A model generated the notes under the pieces. That model made no database searches, was not told the DNA's origin, and worked only from the letters and a program-made list of their open reading frames with translations. Of a DNA stretch of 64,000 nt, positions 54,601-64,000 are shown piece after piece. Origin of the DNA: Chenopodium formosanum (Eukaryota; Streptophyta; Magnoliopsida; Caryophyllales; Amaranthaceae); assembly GCA_024500155.1 (NCBI GenBank), contig CM044868.1, positions 45,792,165 to 45,856,164 of the forward strand, written 5' to 3'. The position numbers were made by a program, and so were the translations under genes. How positions within the stretch are numbered: the stretch's first letter is position 1; every line of letters starts with the position of its first letter.

Positions 54601-57600
54601 AATTAAATTAATAAATTCAGATACATAAATGCATCATGTTAAAGTGAATCATCAATTAAGTAAATTGATCAAAGTCATAGTTTTTCTAGGTTTCTAGAAC
54701 CAACTTGAGAAGGCTTTCATTACGAGTTTCAGCTTCATCGCTTGCTTATTTTGCTTATTCTTAATTACAAGAGTAGTTTAAGATCATTTCTTAGGGAGTG
54801 TTTGGTTCAGGGTATCCAGAGAAGGGTAGGCTGATGTTTGTAATGACATTTAGGTCATTTCCTTTACCTTCCCCATTCCCCCAAAGAATACTAGGTTGAC
54901 TCCCACCCCCCCCCCCCCCCCTCTAGGTACTTGAATTACCTTTCATTAGCCAATGCCATACATCTACCTCCATCCTCTTGACCCACCCTAACCAGCACCG
55001 ACCTCACCAACACCATCCCACCACCCAACTACATAACCCACCTAAACTCCAAAAATCCACGAACCACCACCATCGACCTCCACGAAATTCACCCAACCAC
55101 TGCCCATAACCCCACAAAACCACAATCCAACCCACTTGTAACCCTACTTCAACCCACCCATAACCCCACGGAACCCTTCCCTTGCCCACTAGAAGAAAAG
55201 ATTTGAAGAAGAGTGAAAAGAAAGATATATAAAAAGGGGGATAATGGTAACAGTCTTCTTATTGGTGGTCGCCGCCTCACCAAAAAGTGGGATGATGGTG
55301 GCTGTTTTGGGTGTTTTTGTCCCTCGGGAGAGTTACAGCTCGAAGATTGGTCCGACGCGGTCCGTACCTGCAAAACATGAAGACTCCAGGTGGTTGAAGC
55401 TCCGCCTCCGACGATCAAGTTAGAACATGCACGGGAATGTAAATAGTGCGGAAAAGTAAAGTGAGATCTTCTCGGGTTCCGAGATCAGGTGTTTTCTCTA
55501 ATGAGAGAGAATGTAGAGTTGTAATAAATGAATGTAGTTGTCCCCAAAATGGGGGAAATCTCCCTATTTATAGGGTCATGGGAATACGTGCTCATTAGTT
55601 TTCCGTTTTGCGGCTTTCTCGAGAATTGGGCCTTGAAGGTCGCAATTCTAGCTGATATCTGAGCTAGTGAGTGAGTGGCCCATATTGGACCTACGACACA
55701 TGTCCCTCTCTAATTGGGCCATGTGTCTAGGGTATTTTTACCCTAAACATTTGCCCTTCACAGGCACACGTCACCCTTCCCCCTTCTAAGGTATGACGGG
55801 GATGCCCCCATTTTACCTCTCTATAAATAGGTTTTAACCCCCCCCCCCCCTTCTCTCCCCATCTTTAACCCTTTTGCAAATCTAAAGAGAGAAAGAGAGA
55901 ACATTTCTAGAGAGAGTGCTCTGTGTCCCATTTTACCGGTCTCCTGGTACGGCTAAGTCTAGACCCGAGAGTGCTTTTTCTGGACATTTGGACCTGCCTT
56001 GCTCATCTCCGAATCCCTCCGTCTCTGTGTCTATGCAGGACACGATGGCCGGAGTAAAACAAACGGCTACCAAGCCAAGGAGACGGCGTGCTCTGGAAGT
56101 CCAGGTTACCACGAATGGGGAGCATGAGGGATCCAATGAGCAAAAAGATCCTCTCTAGGCGGTGTCCCATCCACTCCCAGTGATGGGATCTTAAGAGAGT
56201 CAGGAGGCGGAGAACAATAATGATTCCGAAGAGGAGATAGACGGCGAAGAGGCCGCCAAAAGATCTAGGTCATAGGCTTTTAGCTCTGACCATGAGGATG
56301 TTGCGGCTAACTATCAGCAGCCGGCTAGGGGCCTGTTTGTGACCGACCCTACACATGCGGGTATGTCCCTTAGGGACATTGCTACCTTGCAGCTTCAAAG
56401 CTTTTAAGGACAAGCATCCTATAGGAGATAGCTGGCATATAGAGGTACCGCCTGTCGTTGCACATTGAGAACGCCGACAATTACTTCGGCTGCTATGAGG
56501 CCGTTATTAGAGTCGGCCTCCGCTTCCCCCTACACAAGGGAATAAAGAAAATTTTAAAGGGGTATGAGTTAGGCGACGGGCAACTCACCCCCCAACTCAT
56601 GGATAAATATATTGTTATATTTCCGCCTGTTAGTTCCAAGACCTTGAGCCTACCTTCGAGGCCTTTTCACACATGCACTACATGAACCGGGGTCGGATTT
56701 GGGGCATGGTACACTTTGAAAACACATCCGCTGGACAAGCCCTCAAGGTGGACCGACTGGAAGGAGAAATTTTACTTAATTTCCTCGCCCACCTTAGTAC
56801 ACAACCGGTTTCTTTGCCAGTACAATAAAGATCCAACTCTATTTGGAAAGAAATGTGCTCTTCCTCGCATTTCTTCTAAGTCCTGGGAGGAGATAATGGA
56901 GCCGCGAATTTTTAGACCACCACCGAACCTTTGGACGATGGGACAACCCCTCAAGGTCGACCGGCTGGAAGGAGAAATTTTACTTAATCTCCTCGCCCAC
57001 CTTAGGACACAACCGATTTCTTTGCCAGTACAATAAAGATCCAGCTCTATTTGGAAAGAAATACGCTCTTCCTCGCATTTCTTCTAAGTCCTGGGAGGAG
57101 ATAATGGAGCCGCGATTTTTTAGACCACAACCGAACCTTTGGACGATGGGACTCATAATTGTGCCCAAAAAATTGGATACCCCAACAAGATGAGCAACCT
57201 CAGTCCTGCAGAGTGAGATGGCTCAACTTACCCACGCTCAACGGTTGGATTTGCTGGAACAGGAGATCGCTGAGGTCTCGAACCGGGTAGCCCACGAGAT
57301 CACTTCAGCATTGGCAGCATTCAAGACGAATCTCTTTGCTCAACTTGGAGCTACGCCGGAGAAGACTTGCTCTGCTGCTGCTAACGGTTCTCCATATCAA
57401 TAGGATAATCCGTTTGCCGGATCACAACCGCAGCCGAGGGATGGCGAAGGAGATGGTGGCTAGGCGAATTAGCGATTGAGAAAGCTCGATCTTCCCATCG
57501 AACAACCCAGATGGATGGATTCTTCACGCGGAGAGATTCTGCCATTTCTACCGGTTGTCAGCTTGTCGTAGGCGGCGATCGTCGCGTTGGAGGGTGACGC

Positions 57601-60600
57601 CTTGCTCTAGTATCAATGGGAGCACAAGCGCCGCCCGTGTTGACTTGGGAAGCCATGAAAAAGCTGGTTCTCTGGCGATTTCGAACCACCACCACCGGCA
57701 CCCTCCACGAGCAGTGGTTAGCTCACCAGCAAACGGGCACGGTGGAGGAATATCGGTGCCGCTTCATCGAGTTGCTTGCTCGAATTGAGGGGGTGCCAAA
57801 GGAAATAGCTAAGGGCCAATATTTAAATGGTCTGCGCGAAGAAATCCGGGTTGAAGTTCGGATCCAAGATCCGGTTACATTGGACCAGGCCATGGAGCTT
57901 TCTATAAAGATTGAAGAGAAGTTAAAACTCAGCCCAAAACACAAGCCCACTGGCAGCCTACCCACTTGGCACACCCCATACCCGACTACCAAACCCAACC
58001 CGCAAAATACTTACCCAAATAACCCGAACCTAAACACGAATCTAAACACAAACCCAAATCACCACAACTCGACCATTCTCTCCCCTCATCCACCAATAAA
58101 ACCACCGGCGACATAAGACGCGTGACGGAGGAGGTGCAGCAAAAAAGGGAGCAAAGGCTTTGTTTCCGTTGCGATGACAAGTGGCACGTCAATCACCGTT
58201 GCAACCGTCGTGAGCTTAGTGTTTTGCTCATGGTTGATGACGATGTGGGCAAAGCCGAGGAAGCAGGAGAGCTCTCGGCCGCAGAAATTAAACCACCCCT
58301 ACCGCCACCTTCTTTCCCACCAATTGAGCCACCACGGGGAGTTTCTCTTTGTTCTGTCATGGGCATTACTAGCCCTAAAACCATGCGCATGGAAGGCAGG
58401 ATCAATGGGGGTAAGGTGATTGTGATGGTAGACCCAGGGGCGACCCACAACTTTATTTCAACGGTGGCAGTGGCTCACTTGAATCTTCCCGTAACTGAAT
58501 CCAAGAGTTTTGGGGTTACTTTGGGAACTGGAGCGGCGGTGCAAGGTGATGGAGTGTGTGAAGGAGTACTATTTGAGCTGCAAGGAGTTACAATAGTGGA
58601 AGATTTTCTCGTCCTTCCCTTAGGAAATTTGGACGTCATTGTGGGGGTCCAATGGCTCCAGAAATTGGGAACAATTTCTTCAAACTGGAAAACGCAAACA
58701 CTTCGGTTTCAGGCAGGTGGTGAGTCGGTGATTTTACGAGGGCGCACTTGCATTACGCTCAAGGCTATGGTGAAGACGATCCAGAAGGTTGGTCATGGTG
58801 TACCAGTAGAGCTGAACCACCTGGGAAATTCTGTAGAAGAGGAACCACAATTACCGGCAGCTCTCAGGCCTTTGATCACTCAATACTAAGGGGTTTTTCA
58901 CGAGGGATTGCCTCCTCAACGGCAGATTGATCACTCTATCACATTGAAGAATGGTGCCAACCCGGTGAGTGTTCGACCGTATAAATACCCCCAAGGACGA
59001 AATTTGGTGAGAGATATGCTACAAGCAGGTATCATTCAAACCTCCACTAGTGCCTTTTCGAATCCTGTCCTTTTAGTTAAAAAGAAAGACGGTTCGTGGC
59101 GTTTCTGTGTGGATTACCGTGCATTAAATAAAGAAATTGTTCCTGATAAATTTCCCATCCCCGTAATTGATGAACTGCTGGATGAATTGTTTGGGGCAAA
59201 GGTGTTCACGAAATTGGACCTCTAATCAGGATACCATCAGATTCAGGTTAAGGAAGCGGATGTTCATAAAACCGCTTTTAGAACCCACGAAGGGCACTAT
59301 GAGTTTTTAGTGATGCCATTCGGCCTCACAAACGCTCCTGCCACCTTCCAGGATGAACGAAGTTTTTAGATTGTTCCTTAGGAAGTTTGTATTGGTTTTC
59401 TTCGACGACATTCTGGTTTATAGAGCATCAGGTTCATTTGCAGCAAGTGTTGGTCACCTTGGCTTCAAACCAACTTTATGCTAACTTTAAAAAATGTGAG
59501 ATAGGGAAAGAACGTGTTGCCTACTTGGGACATGTAATTTCAGCAGCCGGGGTGGAAGTTGACGCCACTAAGGTACAAGCTATGCTAGAGTGGCCTGTCC
59601 CTCTTAGTCTCAAGGAGCTCCGTGGTTTTTTGGGACTCACGAGGTACTATAGGAAGTTTATCCAGAATTATGCCTTAATCGCGAGGCCCTTGACTGACCA
59701 ACTCCGGAAGGAGTGTTGGGGGTGGACGGAAGAAGCAACGATTGCGTTTGAATCTTTGAAGGCAGCCATGACTCGAGCCCCCATCCTAGCTATGCCAGAT
59801 TTCTCTCGGCCATTCATTGTGGAGACAGATGCTTCTGGCCATGGACTAGGGGTCGTATTACTTCAGGATGCCCACCCCATTGCTTACTTTAGCAAAGTCT
59901 TGGGAATGCGAGCTAGGTCAAAGCCCATTTACGAAAAAGAGTTGATGGCCATTGTGTTTGCTATTGAGAAGTGGAGGCATTATCTCTTGGGTAGACAATT
60001 TGTAGTTCGAACAAATCAAAAGAGCTTGAAGTTTTTGTTGGAACAAAGGGAAGTAGGGCAAGCATATCAAAAATGGGTGAGTAAATTGTTGGGGTACACA
60101 TTTGAGATTCACTACAAGCCAGGGCCTTGTAACAAGGTGGCAGATGCTCTATCTCGGCAATTCTCACCAGAGTGTTCCTTCTTAACCACAACCTGTGGTC
60201 TAAGTTGGGAAGTGGTTAAGGAATTCATAGTCATGGATCAGGCCTTACAAAAGCTGATTTCTCAGTTGCAAAATGGTGAAGTGGTTCCTAAATGGTTCAC
60301 CCTAGAGAGTGGGATTTTGAAGTATAAGGGCAGAGTGGTTGTTCCCAAGAATTCTAGGCTCATTACTCTTTTTCTTAAGGAGTATCATGACATGCTGGTG
60401 ATCAGAAAACGTATCAACGATTGGCAAGTGAATGGTATTGGGAAGGTATGAGGAAGGATGTCACTAATTACGTTAAACGCTGCCATGTTTGCCAACAAAA
60501 CAAGGCTTCTACTCTCTCTCCCCTCGGATTACTCCAACCTTTGCCGATTCCAGACAAGGTTTGGGAGGACATCTCCATGGACTTCATAGAGGGATTACCC

Positions 60601-63600
60601 AAATCTTTGGGTTGGGATTCTATCCTCGTGGTTGTAGACAGGCTGTCCAAATATGGTCATTTTATACCCCTGAAACACCCATTCACTGCTCAATCTATGG
60701 CTCAAAGCTTCTCTAAGGAAATAGTACGACTGCATGGAATTCCTTCTTCAATTGTCTCTGACAGGGACAAGATTTTCCTGAGTGTCTTTTGGTCAGAATT
60801 ATTTAGGCTCCAAGGTACACATCTAAAAAGAAGTACTTCATACCATCCGCAGTCTGATGGGCAGACCGAGGTGGTAAATAAGGGTGTGGAGTCTTATTTG
60901 CGTTGCTTCGTTAATGGCAAGCCTAGATCATGGGCAACCTGGTTACCTTGGGCAGAGTATTGTTACAATACCGCCTATCACACAGCTACTAAATGCTCTC
61001 CTTTCAAGGCAGTCTACCAGAGACCCACCTCAATTAGTGCGATTCATTTCTGGTAGCACTAATGTTCCTTCCCTGAAGATCAATTGTTGGAGAGGGATGC
61101 TATTCTAGTGAACTTAAGTTTCATCTCACAAAAGCTCAGGTGTATATGAAGCAACAGGAGGATAAGGGTAGAAGGGAAGGCACTTTTCAGGTTGGTGATT
61201 TGGTATATGTGAAGCTCAGGCCATACAGGCAACAAACTTTGGCCAGGAGAAGGTATGAGACACTTTCCCCTCGGTACTATGGTCCTTACCCTGTGATGCA
61301 AAGGATTGGGGAGGTTGCTTATAAGTTGGAACTTCCTCCTACAGCACGTGTCCATCCAGTTTTTCACATCTCTCAGCTCAAGCAAGCCCTGGGAACAGGA
61401 CAGCAGGCTGCTCCTCTGCCTCAGCAGCTTACCTCTGAGCTGATACTTGACACTGAGCCAGAGGCGGTGCTTGGGGTTCGCACCAACCAGACTGCCACTG
61501 AAGTTTTGCTGAAGTGGAAAGGGTTGCCAGATTGGGAAGCCACCTGGGAATGTTTTTCTGACATAGACCACAGATTTCCTCACTTCCACCTTGAGGACAA
61601 GGTGAATCTTTGGGAAGGAGGTATTGCAAGGAATCAGCCCAATGTGCAGCCCAGCCTGTGATCCATTACACTTACTCCCGCAAGAGAACTAAGTCAGCTG
61701 GAGCATCTAAGTGAAGAATAAGCTGGAATAATTATGTTATGAGTTTGTTAGCCTTGAGGGCAGTTTTGTAATTCTCTTCCTAGTTTTGCTATGATTAGTG
61801 GTATTAATAGGAGGTTAGCTTGAGGGGGAGGATATGCTGAAAAATATTGTTAAGCTTTTGCTTAGTTTTGGAGAGCTACTCTTCCTCTCGAATGAAGAGT
61901 GATTGTATTGTTTGATTACCTTGAACATCAATACAAATATCCTTCCCTTACTTAATTTTCTGATCAATCCCCTGTTTTTCTATTTCCTGTTTTGGGTTAA
62001 TTCCTAGCATAAATTTTGAAAAGCCTAGTAAACTTTTGTTCTAAATGAAACGTTGAGTTGAGAAAGTTTTAAAATTCTAGATAGTATGATCATGATTATT
62101 GTTATTGATATGTCCTACATTCATATTGAACCTATGAAATAAGATTTAATTAGTTGATTTACCATTCGTATTTAGTCACTTGTTAGGTTGTAGCTATAGA
62201 CATTTATATGGTACGATCTTGGCTTCTCTATTAACATAGTAACTTGTTGCTGGGAATTTTTTTTAGGGGTGCAATTAGCCATGATACATGGTAAAGGAAA
62301 GTGTAGAGCAATGTCTAAATTGATTTATAATATGAAAGGGAATAAGGCATTTGATTGTGTCCCCTTTCCTGAAAATTACCAAAACAAGCCCCTATTTCAA
62401 GCTTTGTGGTTATAAAATTCTGACTTTTTGTGAATTTCAATTTTCTTAGTGAGGCCAAAATCTACATTCACCCTTTAATCTTAGTAATTTAGGAAAAATA
62501 ATCTAACTATTTGCGGAGGTGGAAGGGTAGTTTACGGTCTTTTGATTAATCCCTCCATTTCAAAATGATCTTCTCACATTGACTGTACACAATTGTCAAA
62601 CACATCATTTTGACCATGAATATTTTTTAATTGCATGATAATAAAATATATGAGAAATGATTTTAATAAACTACTCATTGAGACGAATCAAACAATACCC
62701 AACATAACTATGTAATATTTCATATATTAAGAGTAATTTAATACTTCCTCCGTTTTTTAATACTTACAACACTTCCCTAAAATAGAAATGACCAAATACT
62801 TGCAACACACTAAAAATGGAAAGTTTTTTTTGGACAAAGTTGTACTATTTCTCTTATATAAAGCACATGGCCCACTAAATTATACTCCAAATGTGAACCC
62901 CACTTTTCTTAAATAGCGTGAAAAAGTGTGTTGGAACTATTAAAAAAACGGAGGATGTAGATTCTTTCATCTTATGAATAGTGTCAAGATTCCAAGTGAT
63001 AACAACTTTTTGAAATAGAGGGAGTATAATCTGTATGTGATAATACGCTCCAGATCCCTTGTATTTAAACTTCACGGAGATTTTGTTCCTCCAAGATTCG
63101 ATCATTTCTCAAAGACACATGAGTTAAAGATACTCTACTTATGGGATTTAGATCAATATTCATATTTCGAAAGCATGACAGTTGATTTACTGAAAAACAA
63201 ACGCATAAAATGGGTGAACTATCCAAATGAAGGTCAAATTTTCTTTTGCTGAATTAAATGCCAACTCTATGACAACTGAATCATAACTTACCGTTCCTGC
63301 AGTTGAACGAGAAGAAAGATATGTGCTGTGCTTCATACGAGATAACCCAAAATCACAGACCTAACAAAAGAAGGTGTTAAATCATTAGATGAAAATCCGT
63401 ACATAGAGAACCGAACCATAAGAGCCCAATTCAAAATAAAAACACAAAAGAGGTGGACCCAACCTTTACCACCCAATTCTTATCAACAAGAAGATTTGGA
63501 GATTTCAAATCACGATGAACAATAACGGGTGAACATGTATGAAGATAATTCATACCCCTTGCCTGAAATGGAACTTTAAATACTGTCATTGAGTGTATTA

Positions 63601-63729
63601 CAATTGGTTGACTAAATTGTACAAACACTAGACGAATGAAAGACACTTACAGCGTCAAACGCCATCCTTAAACGCCGCCTTTCATCTAATTGATTGTTAG
63701 GTCGGTGAAGTAATCTGTACAAACTACCC
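51556..63729 (-). CDS. Raf-like MAPKKK-type Ser/Thr protein kinase (SIS8/EDR1/CTR1 group), 3' part
   Basis: Six exons spell the C-terminal two thirds of a kinase domain: 63729-63651, 63562-63464, 63360-63292, 53277-53228, 52943-52767 and 51667-51556 (stop TAG). All introns are GT-AG and phases agree across every junction. Motifs in order: GSLYRLLHRP, HRDLKSPNLL (catalytic loop), CDFGLSRMKHSTYLSS (DFG), AEWMAPEVLRNEPSDEK (activation segment), CDVYSFGVILWEL, LQQPWGGMNPMQVVGAVGFQ and CWQTDPKLRPTF. This is closest, from memory, to Arabidopsis At1g73660 (SIS8) and At1g18160. The protein ends in a short Pro/Ser-rich tail. The N-terminal regulatory part and the ATP-binding loop lie beyond 64000. Such kinases act in ethylene, sugar, salt or defence signalling; the exact role is not inferable. 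The gene seems intact despite a 10-kb intron. Confidence 0.9.
51668..52766 (-). other. Kinase intron, about 1.1 kb
   Basis: AT-rich; no repeat or gene recognised inside. Confidence 0.7.
52767..52943 (-). CDS. Kinase exon with CDVYSFGVILWEL
   Basis: 177 bases; acceptor ATACTTGTAG, donor GTGAGT. Encodes subdomains IX-X through CWQT. Confidence 0.9.
53228..53277 (-). CDS. Kinase exon with AEWMAPE
   Basis: 50 bases; acceptor TGCTTGCTGCAG, donor GTATGT, leaving phase 2 (AA plus G of the next exon = Lys). Confidence 0.9.
53278..55301. other. Intron sequence without recognisable elements
   Basis: Contains no long ORF. Segment 54000-54440 looks like decayed coding sequence of unknown origin, and 54907-54924 is poly(C). 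Confidence 0.4.
55302..55749 (-). repeat. LTR of Retand-like fragment (minus)
   Basis: The plus strand begins TGTTTTGGGTG and ends CCCTAAACA, with CCCTATTTATAGGG (reversed TATA) at about 55562 and eroded ACACATGT/CATGTG boxes. Confidence 0.85.
56045..57195 (+). pseudogene. Antisense gene copy (Transposase_28-like), N-terminus MAGVKQTATK
   Basis: ATG 56045 follows TGTCTATGCAGGACACG; as in the other copies, an AG is placed just before it. The start MAGVKQTATKPRRRR matches KQTA of histone H3. The frame stops at 56156. The acidic segment is decayed, and 56440-56685 encodes DNYFGCYEAVIRVGLRFPLH and QLTPQL, the Transposase_28-type pattern. The region 56716-57195 contains FYLISSPTLVHNRFLCQYNK and CALPRIS, matching the inner copy, and is duplicated in tandem by 208 bp. 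Many stops; dead. Confidence 0.65.
56741..57156. repeat. 208-bp tandem duplication within antisense gene
   Basis: 56741-56948 and 56949-57156 are about 95 percent identical (CCTCAAGGTSGACCGRCTGG at both starts). 208 is not a multiple of three, so the second copy is out of frame. Confidence 0.9.
57218..58117 (+). pseudogene. gag of Reina-like element (N-terminal and capsid part)
   Basis: Starts MAQLTHAQRLDLLEQEIAEV (57218) and is stopped at 57401. Later frames keep KLDLPIEQPRWMDS (57482), then the capsid part 57616-58116 with TWEAMKKLVLWRF, TGTVEEYRCRFIELLARI and GQYLNGLREEIRVEV. A Thr/Asn/Pro-rich linker follows. Frameshifts occur near 57405-57610. Confidence 0.75.
58122..58889 (+). pseudogene. 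Zinc knuckle and protease of Reina-like element
   Basis: 255 open codons. The CCHC knuckle CFRCDDKWHVNHRC is at residues 14-27. The protease loop is DPGATHNFIS at about residue 104 (usual DSGATHNF, with Ser to Pro), closed by DVIVGVQWLQKLG. The frame ends with TAA 58887; the linker to RT is in another frame. The protein is otherwise well preserved. Confidence 0.8.
58890..60451 (+). pseudogene. Reverse transcriptase and RNase H of Reina-like element
   Basis: RT fingers: SAFSNPVLLVKKKDGSWRFC and VDYRALNKEIVPDKFPIP (58908-59225). Motif A is KLDL followed by TAA (59223) and SGYHQI. VMPFGLTNAPATFQ is followed by a frameshift near 59350, then FFDDILVYS (about 59398) with another shift. From 59430 the frame holds LASNQLYANFKKCEIG, GFLGLTRYYRKFI and the RNase H (IVETDASGHGLGVVL, YEKELMAIVFAIEKWRHYL). 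The frame 59387-60451 runs through the tether to integrase. Few lesions suggest a moderately young copy. Confidence 0.85.
60421..61661 (+). pseudogene. Integrase with chromodomain of Reina-like element
   Basis: 60421-61056 carries the CHVCQQNK half of the zinc domain, MDFIEGLP (Asp), VSDRDKIF (Asp) and GQTEVVNK (Glu): the complete DDE triad. A frameshift near 61060 leads to 61140-61661 with the GPY/F-type module (SPRYYGPYPVMQRIGEVAYKL) and a chromodomain near the end (TEVLLKWKGLPDWEATWE), whose aromatic residues fit methyl-lysine binding. Chromoviruses use this domain to choose integration sites. The C-terminus is LWEGGIARNQP. Confidence 0.85.
61835..62009 (+). repeat. 3' LTR of Reina-like element
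   Basis: Preceded by the polypurine tract TTGAGGGGGAGGATA. It runs from TGCTGAAAAATATTG to CCTAGCA, with TGCT/AGCA ends. The end position is inferred. Confidence 0.5.
62010..62548. other. Intron sequence, no feature
   Basis: AT-rich; nothing recognised. Confidence 0.4.
62549..63024. mobile_element. Outer MITE interrupted by another MITE
   Basis: Left ATCCCTCCATTTCAAAA and right TTTTGAAATAGAGGGAG are imperfect inverted repeats with TA at each side (62547-62548, 63025-63026). The inner insertion is at 62744-62957. Confidence 0.65.
62744..62957. mobile_element. Inner Stowaway-type MITE, 214 bp
   Basis: CTTCCTCCGTTTTTTAA and its complement AAAAAAACGGAGGATG form the ends, flanked by TA (62742-62743, 62958-62959). 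Internal TACTTACAACACT and ACTTGCAACACAC repeats are usual for this group. Confidence 0.75.
63292..63360 (-). CDS. Kinase exon with DFG motif
   Basis: 69 bases, 23 codons (VCDFGLSRMK...TAGT); acceptor TTTTGTTAG, donor GTAAGTT. It opens the 10-kb intron. Confidence 0.9.
63464..63562 (-). CDS. Kinase exon with catalytic loop HRDLKSPN
   Basis: 99 bases, 33 codons; acceptor CATTTCAG, donor GTTGGG (non-consensus after GT). Confidence 0.9.
63651..63729 (-). CDS. Kinase exon with GSLYRLLHRP
   Basis: Acceptor TTTTTGCAG before 63729; donor GTAAGT at 63650-63645. Encodes the hinge-following helix up to LRMAFDA. Confidence 0.9.
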
Positions 63730-64000
63730 CTGCAAAAAAGGAAAAGGTGTTATACCATGTATACAGCCACATCTCTGATATTTGAATTATTTATTTATTA
63801 AAAGGTAGTCCTGTGCAAAAATAAAGATCCATACTACTATACAGACATCCTAAATTGAAGTTACCTTTTTTCAAGTTAAAGGCTTAAACATACACTCGAT
63901 TTCAAGTTAAATAACCTAAAACCTTTCTTGTGAATGATACATAAACATATTAGGAAACCAAGTAGGTGCCACTAAGGTCTTGTGACAAAACGTGGAAAAC
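63730..64000 (-). other. Kinase intron running out of the window
   Basis: No exon for the preceding kinase part (hinge and N-lobe) is recognisable here. Confidence 0.6.

Larger units (their letters stand above)
55302..57195 (-). mobile_element. Retand-like fragment, minus orientation: 3' LTR and antisense gene
   Basis: The LTR (55302-55749) reads in reverse complement, followed by a reversed polypurine tract (TTTGCCCTTCACA) and the antisense gene, here on the plus strand as expected. The remainder of the element is replaced by the Reina-like element at about 57196. Confidence 0.75.
57196..62009 (+). mobile_element. Reina-like chromovirus (Ty3/gypsy), 5' LTR missing
   Basis: gag, protease, RT, RNase H and integrase are in one order on the plus strand, ending in a chromodomain and FPHFHLEDKV, then a polypurine tract and a short LTR (175 bp). 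Short LTRs and this C-terminus fit the Reina lineage. It lies antisense to the kinase gene. The 5' LTR and primer binding site are not found at the junction with the Retand-like fragment. Confidence 0.75.
53278..63291 (-). other. 10.0-kb kinase intron loaded with transposable elements
   Basis: It is bounded by donor GTAAGTT (63291) and acceptor GCAG (53278). Contents: unrecognised AT-rich DNA (53278-55301, with an 18-base C run at about 54907), a Retand-like fragment (55302-57195), a Reina-like chromovirus (57196-62009) and nested MITEs (62549-63024). The insertions lie between codons for the DFG and APE motifs. Confidence 0.85.

Noticed and set aside
55004..55418. Minus-strand ORFs rich in Gly/Trp and basic residues
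   Set aside because: They overlap noncoding DNA and the LTR at 55302 and show no conserved motif.
51556..63729. Kinase as processed or dead pseudogene
   Set aside because: Introns are present, all phases match, and HRD, DFG and APE motifs are intact.
1..64000. tRNA or rRNA genes
   Set aside because: I looked for cloverleaf-like A and B boxes and rRNA signatures and saw none that I could support by eye.

Overview
The window is nuclear DNA of a flowering plant, most likely a eudicot. It is AT-rich, carries spliceosomal introns with GT-AG borders, and is packed with Ty3/gypsy LTR retrotransposons inserted into one another, together with MITEs and a LINE end. The only clear host gene is a Raf-like (CTR1/EDR1/SIS8-type) protein kinase on the minus strand (51556-63729, 5' part beyond the window). 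The Retand-like elements (tandem repeats plus an antisense gene) recall those described in Silene, so Caryophyllales is a reasonable but unproven guess.

Layout. 1-1095 holds an unrecognised decayed ORF pair. From about 1100 to 29213 lies a large Tat-lineage element ('outer element'): gag, protease, a second gag-like module, a G-patch ORF, RT/RNase H, integrase, an antisense plant-mobile-domain-like gene, a hairpin-motif repeat and a long 3' LTR. It is split by a complete 11.1-kb Retand-like element ('inner element', 7434-18582) flanked by the 5-bp target duplication GTACC. From 29214 to 32860 are Athila-like and other LTR remnants. From 32860 to 39458 are two truncated Retand-like relatives, one of which contains an inverted solo LTR (36841-38269). 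From 39473 to 44805 is an Athila-like element that kept gag but lost pol and most of its 3' part. From 44830 to 47799 (minus) is a decayed spliced transposon-type gene. MITEs and a 5'-truncated LINE follow, and then the kinase gene.

The kinase exons agree in phase and keep the catalytic motifs, although one intron (53278-63291, about 10.0 kb) carries a Retand-like fragment, a Reina-like chromovirus and a MITE nested inside another MITE.

The most interesting signal is shared by three diverged copies of the Retand-like antisense gene (17571 minus, 33809 minus, 56045 plus). Each begins, directly after a potential splice acceptor, with a variant of MARTKQTA, the start of histone H3. The same family also carries conserved noncoding structure: tandem units with ACTAAGTT/AACTTAGT hairpins, a covarying inverted repeat, and a GC-rich block. 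Its LTRs carry palindromic G-boxes (TGACACGTGTCA).

Most retroelement reading frames are interrupted by stops and frameshifts. All boundaries and domain names here were read by eye, without database searches.
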